Source: Pomphorhynchus laevis | Taxonomy: Eukaryota; Acanthocephala; Palaeacanthocephala; Echinorhynchida; Pomphorhynchidae | DNA length: 64,000 bases | Reading direction: 5' to 3' | Assembly (NCBI GenBank): GCA_012934845.2 | Contig: WNNJ02003270.1 | Coordinates: 20,321 to 84,320 of the forward strand | Shown: piece after piece, positions 33,978 through 45,025 of the stretch | Layout: the number at the start of each line of letters is the position of its first letter | Position numbering within the stretch: position 1 is the first letter of the stretch | Notes under the pieces: model-generated | Seen by the model: only the letters and a program-made list of their open reading frames with translations | Told to the model about the DNA's origin: nothing | Databases searched by the model: none | Program-made: the position numbers and the translations under genes

Positions 33978-34339
33978 TATACAGCATAATAGTCAATATT
34001 AATCTCATCATATTAATTAATCTCATCATATGATGAGTCGCTGCTGCCTATACATTCAGTTTTGACGTTCGATTGTTGTTTCTCCTTGAACCATTATTAT
34101 TCTGTCAGGACTTTAACCAGAACACGTCCCAAGTCTTTATCGTTACTGACTTCGATTACTTTCACACAACTCAGTTTGTTTTTAACGTTCGTCTTATGAT
34201 TAGTGATTGTCGTTTGTTCTAAAAAATGTATACATTATAAATTTAGAAATGTTTATCATTAAATGATTTATTAGTCATTTCAAAAAAATTCTGCATTGAT
34301 CAATTTTAATAAATTAATAAATAAAGATTTAATAAAGAT

Positions 34340-34870
34340 ATGTATACACAACTTACTAAATTAAATCATAACTATATAATAACAACTACTGATAAAGCTT
34401 GTAATAACTTTGTCATCATATGCAAAAAGCTTTATTATGATATACTAATGAAAGAAGTTAATTCTAATGATTTAAATGTAAATCCAGCATATGAATGTAG
34501 TGAGTTGAGTTTAGAAACAATTATTACAAGTCACTGTTCTATAATGGATAAAAAGGGTATAAAGGTTGAATTAGATATATAGCTATACCTGATTATATTG
34601 GAATCCAAAATTACATAGAAATCCAATAAAACCTAGGTTCATATGTAGTGCGTTTTAATGTGCATTTAAAAGCTTTATTATGATATACTGATGAAAGAGG
34701 TTAATTCTAATGATATAAATTAAGCGAAAATGATAACAAGTCACTGTTCTATAATGGATAAAAGGGCATAAAGGTTGAATCAGATAATAAAACCATACCT
34801 ATATTATATTGGAATCCAAAATTACAAAATTCCAATAAAATCTAGGTGTGTTTTTAAATGTACATTAAAA
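34340..34870 (+). pseudogene. PLE reverse transcriptase N-terminal fragment with partial tandem duplication
   Basis: The 80-codon frame KLNHNYIITTTDKACNNFVI and ICKKLYYDILMKEV matches the PLE phrase around DKAxNNxVxxCKKxYxxxL. Beyond the frame, another frame gives YWNPKLHRNPIKPRFICS (34588-34645), the PLE YWxPKLHKxP motif. From about 34660 the same block (AAAGCTTTATTATGATATAC to YWNPKLQN) is repeated in worn form. It contains no catalytic YxDD, and orientation relative to the GIY-YIG piece at 33.7 kb shows these are different copies. Confidence 0.7.
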
Positions 34871-35079
34871 CCTCTCTGTATACATGAATAAAACACTAAA
34901 AGTAATTAAATACATGTTAAAATACAATAACGCTTTCTTTTATAGCTTTTATAAAATAAAATTAAACAGAGAATCGTAAAATATATAAATCAACAAACTA
35001 TTATTAACATCATTTTTAATTCTTAAGCGTAAATGCTTGCTTATTCATTGTTCTATGGATAATAAACAATATGTTTTGT

Positions 35080-35345
35080 ATTAGAATAAGATTCTCTAGA
35101 TAATCAAATTTAATCAGAGGAAATACGTCATTAACATGTATTTGGACCGCTGCTATGTTGGGTCGTGAATAAGGGCTGATGCCTGATAGCATAGCAATTC
35201 CTTCTGAACTTTTATTGGGATAGACTGCTAAAAGATAAACTCATTTACTTTGATCGGAGCTTTATTCGTATCTTTATTCGGAAACACCTTATATTATTTA
35301 CTAGTCAATTCATTAAAATTGAGTGTTTCTTTAAATTTTAATTTT
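35080..35345 (-). repeat. PLE-associated terminal repeat (copy 4 of 4)
   Basis: Reverse complement of 18780-18990: AGGAAATACGTCATTAACAT, then CTGCTATG (35150-35157), GCCTGATAGCATAGCA (to 35196), and TTACTAGTCAATTCATTAAA. The hairpin partners are retained with 7-8 bp. It lies downstream of the PLE fragments at 33.7-34.9 kb. Confidence 0.65.
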
Positions 35346-36085
35346 AAATAAAATTAAAATAAAAAATAATGATATAAATATAAATTGTATAAAATCTAAT
35401 ATTATAGATTAATATAAGTAATTAATTATATTAATTATAATAAGATTATAATCTTATAAATTAAGCTTATAAATTAAGATTAATTTATATTAATCTTATA
35501 TTATTTATTATTTTTTATCTATTTTTATTTATATCTTTATTTTAAAGAAATTTCATTTTATTAAATTATTTTGGCAATGAAGTTATTTGATTTTAAATTT
35601 GTGATTTAAAATAAAAAAAGCATTTTTGGTTGCATTGATTGCATTGTTATTAAAATCGAGAAATATGATTGTTTTTCTATATAATAAATTGTATAAGTTT
35701 AATTAATAATAAATTAAAAAAATTTATATATTAATATATTATTTAATAATACGTTACACATAATTTAACAAAAAATCAATATTCGTTTTTTTTATTGACC
35801 TTAGCGAGTAATTTGTTGAAACATTCTGCTGTTCCTTTGCGAATTCAAAGTATATGTAAAAGTACCTTTATAAAAACGCTTATTTAGAAAATATAATTTC
35901 GATTAATATAAAAATAATTCATTTTAGGAAAAATATGTGATTAATTATCATCATTTTGTCTACAAATATTATTAAAATTTATATAAATTCGTGTTGTTAA
36001 AATTATTTAAACATAATGATAATGGGATAAGTTTATTGGTCCTAATATAAATGTACATATTGCTTAAATGTTATCGTTCGAATTA
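35346..36085. other. No gene seen
   Basis: Extremely AT-rich; no signal recognised. Confidence 0.4.
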
Positions 36086-36088
36086 CAA

Positions 36089-36309
36089 TTAATTGATATT
36101 TATGGAATCAATGATTTTGGATGATTTAATGATTTAAATATTTGAAATGCTAATATTTTTACAAAGGTATGCGAAATTGTACGTTGTATGCGCTACAATA
36201 ATATTAATTGATATTTACGGAATCAATGATTTTGGATGATTTAATGATTTAAATATTAGAAATGCTAGTATTTGCACAAAGGTATGCGAAATTGTACGTT
36301 GTATGCGCT
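36089..36309. repeat. Tandem duplication, 115-bp period, two copies
   Basis: Copy 1 (36089-36194) and copy 2 (36204-36309) are alike, for example GGAATCAATGATTTTGGATG and GCGAAATTGTACGTTGTATG in both, with few differences. They are separated by about 9 bp. Non-coding. Confidence 0.85.
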
Positions 36310-37905
36310 GATGTTGCTTAGTTCTATTGAAAAACGTTTATCGTCAATCGGCTTCTATTTAAAAGGAAATTAAGCCGTAAGATATTTGTTTTATAATCGA
36401 ATGCATCGTAAACATTCGCAATTGAAATGTAAAAGCAGCTAATCATAGATGTAATTATTTGCTGATTCTTTACTCCAGGTCGCGAGAAGAAATATTACAA
36501 ATTATTGTAAAATGGTATTTGGAAAATGTCGTTATTTTACAGCCTCGTAGTATTTATTAATTTTAAGACATTGGATGTACATTATCACATTGAATGCAAT
36601 ATTTAATATTTTCGTCTTTTAATTATTTTAAATTATGATATAAAATATTACAATCATAATATTAAATATAATATTAATTTGTTTTTGAAAATATTTCAGA
36701 TATTTTAAATTACAACTTCACGGCAGTGTTGTATTTTTTGAGGTTTCATCCATTTCTCTTCGTGCCATTGTGCTAAATATAATATTATAATATACTAAAT
36801 AATTTATTATAAGTATATTATAATTATATAATTCTAATCTATAAATTACAAAAATTATAATTATATAATTATAAATTATGATTTGAAATATACAGCCTAA
36901 ATTTCGATACCTTCATTATATAATTATCAGTCAGTTTCATTATATAATTATTTGATACAGTAGTTACAGGATAATAATGGCCTATATTATGTAGTATGCT
37001 TATTGTTAGATGATTATAAATCTAACTAAATTTCACTATTTAGTCAAATAAATATTTATTTGAATATTATCTTAATATTAAGATAATAATAAAATCATAA
37101 TATTTTAATTTTATCTTAATAAACATACAGAAATATTTAACCATTTCGACTGATTATCTCGATCAGGTTTCAAGAAATTTAAAGTTTTTGCTAAAATAAT
37201 TCCTATTAAATAAAATAATTTCTATTAAAATAATGTGTATTAAATTATTTACATTTAATAAATTTTTATTCATAATATTTAATAATATTAAATAATTATT
37301 AAATATTGTTTTTTAAAATTAAAATCGTTACTTTTTAATTATTTAGGTGTAAGCTATGGGATTAAATATTTTAGGCCTTACATTCTATCTTAGTAAGCAA
37401 CTTGTAAAAAGTAAATTTGTAAATAATGTTCTATAATTACGGTTTTATTTGTATGGAGTTCAATCTTGAATATTTGCAGATAATACACTATTGACTACGC
37501 TTTTGACTGTTTTCTCTACATTGAGCACTTTTTAACTGCATTATAGATACTGTTTACCACATTCCCAGGATTCGTATATTCTGTATATTCCTACACTAAG
37601 CGACAATTCAACAAGAATACAATGAATATATCTACATAAATATATGTATGTAAATTATTTTGTAGCAGACATTGTTTCTAAAAAGTAGCGTATCAATTAA
37701 GATAACAATTCGTTATTTTGTGTTTTGTTTTAGTATCACAAATCGCATAACATAATCATGTTTCATTTCAAAATTTAGAATTCCAGAATTCTAAAGATGA
37801 GGTAAAAAGATATAACTATAAAGATGAGATAATATTAAAGAATTTGATTAGAAATGGATTAAAAGTAGTACAAATATTTGTCTAAATTAGCTAAAATCTT
37901 CTTAT
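36310..37905. other. No gene seen
   Basis: Extremely AT-rich intergenic DNA with short repeated AT phrases; nothing recognisable. Confidence 0.4.
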
Positions 37906-37909
37906 TTTT

Positions 37910-38155
37910 TTCAGCATTTGTTCCGCTTAGTTACGGGTCCGCTTTTTCCACTGTCATACCGATGGGCCTTATTGACGGTTAACATTCGTTTGCGCGAAGA
38001 ACGCGGCCGTACCATTGTAATCGCATTTCGCAAAGTTCATTTAGACACCATTTCATACTGTTGATGTGACGAATTTGTTTTACGACTGGCATGGCACGAA
38101 GTCTATCGTCAGCAATCCTCCTTTCTCACCACGAGCTTGGGATCGACTAGTGCAG
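37910..38155 (-). pseudogene. RTE-like LINE C-terminal fragment
   Basis: A GC-richer patch. In shifting minus frames it reads AMPVVKQIRHINSMKWCLNE, then LCEMRLQWYGRVLRANE and KAHRYDSGKSGP. The M.L.WYG.VLR.NE phrase is typical of the end of RTE-type reverse transcriptases (compare RRRWMYVGYVL at 28.1 kb). It is short and broken. Confidence 0.45.
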
Positions 38156-38363
38156 AGTTAAATTAGTCAAAAATCTATTATTTTTTAATTAATGTTCATA
38201 TTATCTTATAAAAAGTTAAAATTAACTATACAAATAATGTAATTAGTAAAATTACATCAATCAGGTGACTTAACTTAGGCTAATTTTGTACTATAAATAA
38301 ATTTATTAAAATATCTTAATTTTTAAAAAATATAACCCAATATTTTTATGACTCGATTAATAT

Positions 38364-38916
38364 ATAATTGATAAAGGGAAATGAAATGGTGAGATACAAC
38401 GAAAATTATTTTACTCATTGAATCCATTATAAACCAAAGATTGGTCATTGTTCAAAAGAATTTCCAACTACGTAGAGCAATTTTTAATTTATATTTAAAA
38501 ATAGAAAATTTTTAAACTATTAGGAATTTATATTATTTATAATTGATATGGTTTCGTTAATTTCTAAATTTTGATTTATTATATATGACACTTTTAAATA
38601 TTAAATTAATTTAAATAAAAATAATTTCAATTTATAAACAATTACTTTATTTTACCTTCAGAAAATTAGGTTTTTAATTTTATCCATTTAAGCTTTTAGT
38701 TGTCTAAGACTAAAACTATTATTTTACATAAAGAATCAGACCCTGTATTTTTGCAAGCATTTTAAAATATTTATAAATAAATAAGCGTTTTGGTTTAATT
38801 TTGTATATCATTTACTAATAAATCCCATCAATAAATCCCATATTAATAAATATTAATAAAAAGGGATTTTATTTATAAATTCATTTTTGTCAAAAGGTAC
38901 TTATTTTTGTATAATT
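38364..38916 (+). repeat. 553-bp inverted repeat, left arm
   Basis: It pairs with 39094-39646. The arms have the same length (553 bp each), and I found only one difference in the parts I compared (ATTTTGTATATC versus ATTCTGTATATC). The 177-bp spacer is 38917-39093. It contains no reading frame. Confidence 0.93.
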
Positions 38917-39093
38917 TTTTATACTTTTTTATAAAGATAAAATCAGTGATACATATCCCATATACGTATCAAAATCTATTTTAAAAAGCATTTATTCGCA
39001 CAAAATTATGGAATAAATTTGTGTTAGTAAAATTTGTAAAAGTCATATTGGAAAGTGAAATTTTAATATGATTTGAGTGGATTTAGTATAAAC

Positions 39094-39646
39094 AATTATA
39101 CAAAAATAAGTACCTTTTGACAAAAATGAATTTATAAATAAAATCCCTTTTTATTAATATTTATTAATATGGGATTTATTGATGGGATTTATTAGTAAAT
39201 GATATACAGAATTAAACCAAAACGCTTATTTATTTATAAATATTTTAAAATGCTTGCAAAAATACAGGGTCTGATTCTTTATGTAAAATAATAGTTTTAG
39301 TCTTAGACAACTAAAAGCTTAAATGGATAAAATTAAAAACCTAATTTTCTGAAGGTAAAATAAAGTAATTGTTTATAAATTGAAATTATTTTTATTTAAA
39401 TTAATTTAATATTTAAAAGTGTCATATATAATAAATCAAAATTTAGAAATTAACGAAACCATATCAATTATAAATAATATAAATTCCTAATAGTTTAAAA
39501 ATTTTCTATTTTTAAATATAAATTAAAAATTGCTCTACGTAGTTGGAAATTCTTTTGAACAATGACCAATCTTTGGTTTATAATGGATTCAATGAGTAAA
39601 ATAATTTTCGTTGTATCTCACCATTTCATTTCCCTTTATCAATTAT
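39094..39646 (-). repeat. 553-bp inverted repeat, right arm
   Basis: Near-perfect reverse complement of 38364-38916. It ends about 850 bp upstream of the kinesin start codon. No flanking target duplication was seen. Confidence 0.93.
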
Positions 39647-39649
39647 CTA

Positions 39650-40490
39650 ATTGATAATGATAATGATAAATAATGATTCAATTATTTCATATTTCAAATT
39701 TTCTTTGGAAATAATTTATTTCATATCTCAATGTGTTCTGTTCAACTTTTTATAATTAAACAACACCAGTTACGGAAGTAGATGCTTGCAAAGTGTGATT
39801 ATCTGCAACGATTGCAATCTGTCATGTCTTATATCAATTTTATTTGATTAATCAAATTCATTGTAATTATTTTATAAAGTTATTAATTAGTATTACAATA
39901 TAAGTATATATTTTTTAAATAATAATAATGTTTTTAATATTTTATCAATATTAACTTTAAATTCGTATCAATATTTCAAATAATTAATTACGTAATTTGA
40001 TATTTACAGATCAAAATAATTAATTTTTATAAAAATAAATTAAAAACTTTTTTCTTTATTTAGATAAAAAAGCAGATTAATATCTGTTTTCTTTTTCATT
40101 AGATGAATTTAATATTTTTTCTATTTAGCAATTTAAATGCTTAATAAGATATTTTCTAATATTTTTATTAATTTTATTTTTTGTATTTTGAATGAAACTA
40201 TCAGTTTATCTCACACGTGTGAATTAATTTAATTTTTGTACTTTAATCAAACTATAAGTTTTATTGAAAACTGGCACCAGTGATGAGATACAAAAACAAT
40301 AATGTTATAATAATGTTACTTTTTCTAAAGTTCTTATATATAGCAAAATAAATCGTATTAAAATTATACAAAATTTAATTGCTTTGCTATTTGAACCACA
40401 AAATCACCACAAGAATAATTTCTATAATAGATTTTGTCAATTTAGACTAATTTAACGAATATACAGCTCCATAAACGCCAGACATCAAAA
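39650..40490. other. Upstream region of the kinesin gene, no coding signal
   Basis: AT-rich. It must hold the promoter and 5' untranslated region of the gene that follows, but no TATA box or initiator can be singled out in such AT-rich sequence. Confidence 0.4.
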
Positions 40491-40496
40491 TAATCG

Positions 40497-43400
40497 ATGA
40501 GCTACCGTGATGCCGATAAATTTCTAAAACCGGGAATCGAAGTACTAATTCAAAGATCAGATGGTCGCATACATCCTGCTACAATATCAGAAGTCCGGTA
40601 CAGTTCACGATGTGTTTGTGTAGAATGGCGTGAACGCAACGAAACTAAGGGTAAAGAAATTCTTATAGATGTTATTCTTGATCTAAATCCGCCTCTACGT
40701 TTATCATCATTCGTCGAGAAGACGCTTATTTCTTCTCCAGCCAAATACGCAGATTTAAGCAGTTCTCGCAATGACTTAGCAAGAAACTCAATACATGGAC
40801 AGTCTGAGCGAGTATGCACTACCAATAAAATAACGGAACCGGAACATGCATTAAATCAGCAAGATAATGTGTCAATATCAACAGTTCAAACATCATCAGA
40901 TTTTAATGGGGATTTCCAACATCACTCTCCATCGGCAGAATCGAATCACTTGCAATTCCGCGATCAAGCCAACACCGCAAATGTAGTAAAAGCAGAAGCT
41001 TTAAAAAGTTGGAGGAAAACTGTTAACGAAGCTTTGATCCCGAAATCAAAACTATCAAATGAAATCACTGTTCAAAGTAGAGAAGTTCCTCCCACAATTC
41101 CATCGCTTAAGACATTATCACAGACAAGTAACTGTGAAAATCGTCGATGTGTCCCTGATTTTAGCTGTGGCGAGTCGCATACGACAAATACTCTACGTCC
41201 AAATTCCATGTGTGGCATAACGGGAGATAGAAAATACAATCGTTCTGCTGATAATCAGCAAGTTGCCGGTAAGTTCGTTGAAAATTGCGATCAATCTAAA
41301 GCAACGAGTAAAGATGATTTGAAGAAGACGAATTGTCTTCGGGAAATACAACGAATTGCACAGAAGCGACAACAGCGTAGACAACAGCTAGGACAGCAAC
41401 GGTATAACCAAAATCACGTTGGAACATCACGAAACACAAACAACGACAATCGTAATGATATGGCCACCAACAGCGAGGGAAGCATCGTACCAGCTACCAT
41501 TATATCGTCATTGAACCCAAACAATAACCAGTCCCCTAAAGCACTAGCGGACTTTCGTCTAATGATAGAACAATGTCGAAATGATTTGCAGATCAAAGCA
41601 AAATTTCATGTAACTAGTATTTGCGATTCACCGTCGTCATCGCATTTGCAGTCTATTACAAGTGATAAATTTTCGGGCTCGCCAATCACAAACTGCACTA
41701 TCACTGATAAAATTATTGTAAGTGTTCGAAAACGTCCAATAAATAACAGGGAAAAGGTGCGAGGAGAATTAGATATAATTAGTATTTTCAGTCAGGATAT
41801 TTGTATTGTTCATAGTCCTAAGGAAAAAGTCGACCTTACCAAGTATTTGGATAACCACAAATTCCGTTTTGACTACGCATTTAATGAAAATGTTTCAACG
41901 TACACAATTTTCAAATACTCAGTAAAACCATTAATTGATAATGTCATCAATGGACACCATTCGATGTGCTTTGCTTACGGTCAAACTGGCAGCGGTAAAA
42001 CATTTACAATGGGTGGAAATATTGTCGACAATCGTGTTGATTGCAGTAATGGTATTTATGCATATGCAACAACAGATCTATTTCAAAATCTGGATAAATA
42101 CCATCCGGGGAAGTTCTCTTTATTTTGTAGTTTTTTTGAGATTTACTGCGGTAAAGTATTCGATTTGTTCAATCGTAAGAAGCGACTTCAAGTTCTCGAA
42201 GATCAAAACGGAGTCATCCAAGTGGTTAACCTGAAGCAAGAACACGTACGAAATGTAGACGAATTGATGAAGCTCATACATTTTGGAATGACAATGCGAA
42301 CCTCGGGCACAACCAGTGCAAATGAAAATAGCAGTCGATCGCACGCTGTCTTTAGAATCATCCTAAAAATGAATCAGACTGGAGCAGACTACAGTCGTAT
42401 ATACTTGATTGATCTTGCTGGTAGTGAACGTGGACGGGATACCAGCAATTCGGATAAAAATACAATGATGGAAGGTGCTGAAATTAATAAATCGTTACTT
42501 GCCCTAAAAGAATGTATACGAGCGTTAACTGCTAAAGCCGATCATATCCCGTTCCGTGGTTCAATGCTTACTCGTGTTCTCCGTGATTCATTTATAGGAT
42601 CTAGTGCCATGATTTCGATGATTGCAATGATATCACCGTCGAGCACTAATAGTGAACATACCTTGAACACATTACGATACGCCGATCGGGTTAAAGAATT
42701 AGTAACTAATGATGATACACCGGATAGTAATAATATAGCGAAAAGTTCGAGTACAAAATTTGATGTTGCTGAACTAAAAAATCAACATATTTATCAACCA
42801 TTAAGTTCGAATGTCAATCAACAACAAATTATAAAAGAGGACAACATAGCTACATCTAAGCCACCATTGCTGGATAGTGATGCAAAGGCCATGAAGATAA
42901 GTTCACTAGAAAGTCGTTCATATAATTGTATTCATCCTCCGGAACGCGAAACCAAGCAAACACGTCATAATGACGATGAAGATATCAATAGTGATCACAA
43001 CACTACTTTAAAAGCCGATACTCTTGTTCACGCTTCTACAAATTTACTTCAAGATAACGATTTCGCAGTGTCCTCGAATCAATTTCACAGTATACGTACG
43101 AGATATTTGCAGAAAGCTAGTATTCTTAATCAAGAGGTAAGTGTTATATTCAGTAGGCATCCAGAACTGTCTATTAGTCAGTGCGCTTCTGAGTTTGAGC
43201 GACTTTTAACCGACCATATTACTGAGCTCAATCATCTCAGATTGCTACTTAGCGAATTTCAAGAAAGTAAAGACCAGAGCGGAGAAGGGCACTTATGTGG
43301 TGCAACTGTAATTGGCGATGAAGCACTTTTACTAGGTGAGTTCGGCGAAGTATCTTGTGAATTGGACACATATCAGCCGTTACCGCAGCAACAGGAAGAT

Positions 43401-43517
43401 CAACGAACGAAGAAACCAAGTTGCAATAAACGCAAAATAGCCAAACCAAGAGTTGAAACTAGAAAATCGAATGCTTCGGGCAGAGCTACTAAGTTTAAAA
43501 GATCTATTACAAAGTGA
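40497..43517 (+). CDS. KIF2A-like: Kinesin-13 microtubule depolymerase (KIF2/Klp10A type), single open frame
   Basis: An uninterrupted 1006-codon frame; an in-frame TAA at 40491-40493, two codons upstream, fixes the start. Residues 11-66 form the conserved N-terminal domain (VEWRERNETKGKEI). A basic neck follows (LREIQRIAQKRQQRRQQ, ADFRLMIEQCRNDLQ). The internal motor spans about 404-735: class-specific loop-2 KVD at 444-446, P-loop GQTGSGKT 495-502, switch I NENSSRSH 609-616, switch II DLAGSERG 639-646, KEC helix 671-673, and LRYADRVKEL at the end. Residues 863-927 look like the dimerising coiled coil, and the C-terminus is basic. Known family role: ATP-driven removal of tubulin from microtubule ends, in spindles and centrosomes. 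All key residues are present. There is a roughly 30-residue extension between neck and motor. The lack of introns over 3 kb is unusual; it could be a retrogene or reflect an intron-poor lineage. Confidence 0.95.
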   Translation: MSYRDADKFLKPGIEVLIQRSDGRIHPATISEVRYSSRCVCVEWRERNETKGKEILIDVILDLNPPLRLSSFVEKTLISSPAKYADLSSSRNDLARNSIHGQSERVCTTNKITEPEHALNQQDNVSISTVQTSSDFNGDFQHHSPSAESNHLQFRDQANTANVVKAEALKSWRKTVNEALIPKSKLSNEITVQSREVPPTIPSLKTLSQTSNCENRRCVPDFSCGESHTTNTLRPNSMCGITGDRKYNRSADNQQVAGKFVENCDQSKATSKDDLKKTNCLREIQRIAQKRQQRRQQLGQQRYNQNHVGTSRNTNNDNRNDMATNSEGSIVPATIISSLNPNNNQSPKALADFRLMIEQCRNDLQIKAKFHVTSICDSPSSSHLQSITSDKFSGSPITNCTITDKIIVSVRKRPINNREKVRGELDIISIFSQDICIVHSPKEKVDLTKYLDNHKFRFDYAFNENVSTYTIFKYSVKPLIDNVINGHHSMCFAYGQTGSGKTFTMGGNIVDNRVDCSNGIYAYATTDLFQNLDKYHPGKFSLFCSFFEIYCGKVFDLFNRKKRLQVLEDQNGVIQVVNLKQEHVRNVDELMKLIHFGMTMRTSGTTSANENSSRSHAVFRIILKMNQTGADYSRIYLIDLAGSERGRDTSNSDKNTMMEGAEINKSLLALKECIRALTAKADHIPFRGSMLTRVLRDSFIGSSAMISMIAMISPSSTNSEHTLNTLRYADRVKELVTNDDTPDSNNIAKSSSTKFDVAELKNQHIYQPLSSNVNQQQIIKEDNIATSKPPLLDSDAKAMKISSLESRSYNCIHPPERETKQTRHNDDEDINSDHNTTLKADTLVHASTNLLQDNDFAVSSNQFHSIRTRYLQKASILNQEVSVIFSRHPELSISQCASEFERLLTDHITELNHLRLLLSEFQESKDQSGEGHLCGATVIGDEALLLGEFGEVSCELDTYQPLPQQQEDQRTKKPSCNKRKIAKPRVETRKSNASGRATKFKRSITK

Positions 43518-43824
43518 TGTAATAGGATTTTGTATATAATTAACTTTTCTATTTATAGTTTCGTGTTTTCACAATGTTATTTCACGATGTTAAAATTATC
43601 GAAATTTCATGTAAAAAATATTTTCTTTATTTAATTTAAAGTGTTTAAAAAGATATATATTTTCATCTTTTGAAATTAGTTCACAATTGATAAATCTTGT
43701 AACATTGGATTTAATTTCTTTTGTAATGATTATAAGTTATACCATTAATTTATAGCATATTAATATTTTGATCGGAAAATAACTGGATTTGTTTCCAAAT
43801 TTGCTCATTGATGATAACATTTAA

Positions 43825-43830
43825 AATAAA
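43825..43830 (+). promoter_or_regulatory. Possible polyadenylation signal of the kinesin gene
   Basis: AATAAA lies 308 bp after the stop codon on the coding strand. In AT-rich DNA such hexamers are frequent (others near 43851 and 43877), so the choice is uncertain. Confidence 0.35.
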
Positions 43831-43973
43831 ACATTTATAGATAATTAAATAAAAAGGATATGATTACTATTTAGCAATAAAAATCAATTCGTTATGGGTT
43901 TATAATTATTAATAACTTTGATTATTAAAAATTTTATATAATATTATAAATAACTTATTGTATTAGTTTGAAT

Positions 43974-44003
43974 TTTTTCCATGCTTTTATCGGCATGGAA
44001 AAA
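43974..44003. other. Perfect 11-bp hairpin
   Basis: TTTTTCCATGC and GCATGGAAAAA flank an 8-nt loop. Non-coding, about 460 bp downstream of the kinesin stop. No known function. Confidence 0.6.
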
Positions 44004-44330
44004 CTTACTGATGATCTTCAAAATTTGCTGATGTAATTTTCATTTAATAAATGCGCTCGGAATACGGTTTATCCATTTAACAAAATAGAATTAAAAGTAG
44101 ATAAGAAAACTGTCTTTGAAACTGGCATTTGTTTAATATTTTATTAGCTGTTGTCATTTAAAATTTATAATGCAAAGATTTTCTTTAGATTCATTTCAGG
44201 TATTGTCTTTCATAAAAGACAGAAAATTAAACATAGCTCGATCATTTGAAAATTAACTAATTCACATTTAAATTCAACGCACTTTAATAACATATTTTAT
44301 TAAAAATATTCATTTCTTTCTTAATCTTTT

Positions 44331-44520
44331 ATAAATTCACTACCCTACGAGATACTTCAATCGTTCTGAAAATGGGGAACTACGACCTCAAAGAAATCGA
44401 AGAAGTCCTGCGTACTTAAATGATTATGTCGTGGGGAGAATGTAATGATACTTACCTTTTGACTTGTTATTATAGATGTATTAGAATAAAGCCTATTCTT
44501 CTCTGCTTGAATTTACATTT
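44331..44520 (+). mobile_element. LTR retroelement fossil: end of pol and start of a 3' LTR
   Basis: A short + frame ends in ENGELRPQRNRRSPAYLNDY, which resembles the Arg-rich tail of gypsy-type pol proteins (compare RYGRRVKTPEYLRDY of the element at 53.5 kb). It is followed by a purine-rich GTGGGGAGAA and TGTAATGATACTT, the expected polypurine tract and LTR start. Only this end is recognisable; the element is broken and probably old. The far end of the LTR is not defined. Confidence 0.4.
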
Positions 44521-44939
44521 TATAAATTCACTGAAAAAAAAATCAGCTAAAAATAGTTTTATTACAATTTCGATTGTTTTTGCTATCAAAGTATGATAGC
44601 TGTAGCTATCGAAAACTAATATAAATACTAATATATTAGAAAAACCATCAGTCGTTTCGTCTAATGCGTGCTGCCGGCTACCGTCAGCTCGTCTAAATAA
44701 AATTATATAGATTTTTCTTCTTTGACAACTTATGCTTAGTTAATGATTATTTATATAATAATATCAATAATACAGCTTACGGTTTACTGTCCAGTCAACA
44801 TTTCGTATAAAAACGGAATAAAAAATCGGTGTGTGGTGGATTCGAATTGAGAATATTAGTTACCGCTCACACCAAATATTGAACACATTAATTGTGTAAT
44901 TTTGTATATAAGCCAAAAATAAACCAGCATTTCGGCTAC

Positions 44940-45025
44940 AGTTCAGAAAAAGCAGTAAAAGGATTGAAACACGAAATGTAGGCGTATGCTCACTGCTGAT
45001 GAGGTCCACCCACATCAAACCGACC
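44940..45025 (-). mobile_element. PLE 3' end fragment (same family as 22.4-22.9 kb)
   Basis: GATTGAAACACGAAATGTAG, then GCTCACTGCTGATGAGGTCC, matches 22737-22790 closely. The minus strand encodes DVGGPHQQ and a stop, as at the end of the 22.8-kb frame. It lies in opposite orientation to the PLE at 45.7-47.0 kb. Confidence 0.7.

Noticed and set aside
40550-43449. Several minus-strand and alternate frames across the kinesin gene
   Set aside because: Shadows of the kinesin frame; none resembles a protein family.
44834-44880. tRNA-like 3' half with ATTCGAATCC on the minus strand
   Set aside because: Too short, with no A box; at best a fragment. I do not call it a tRNA.
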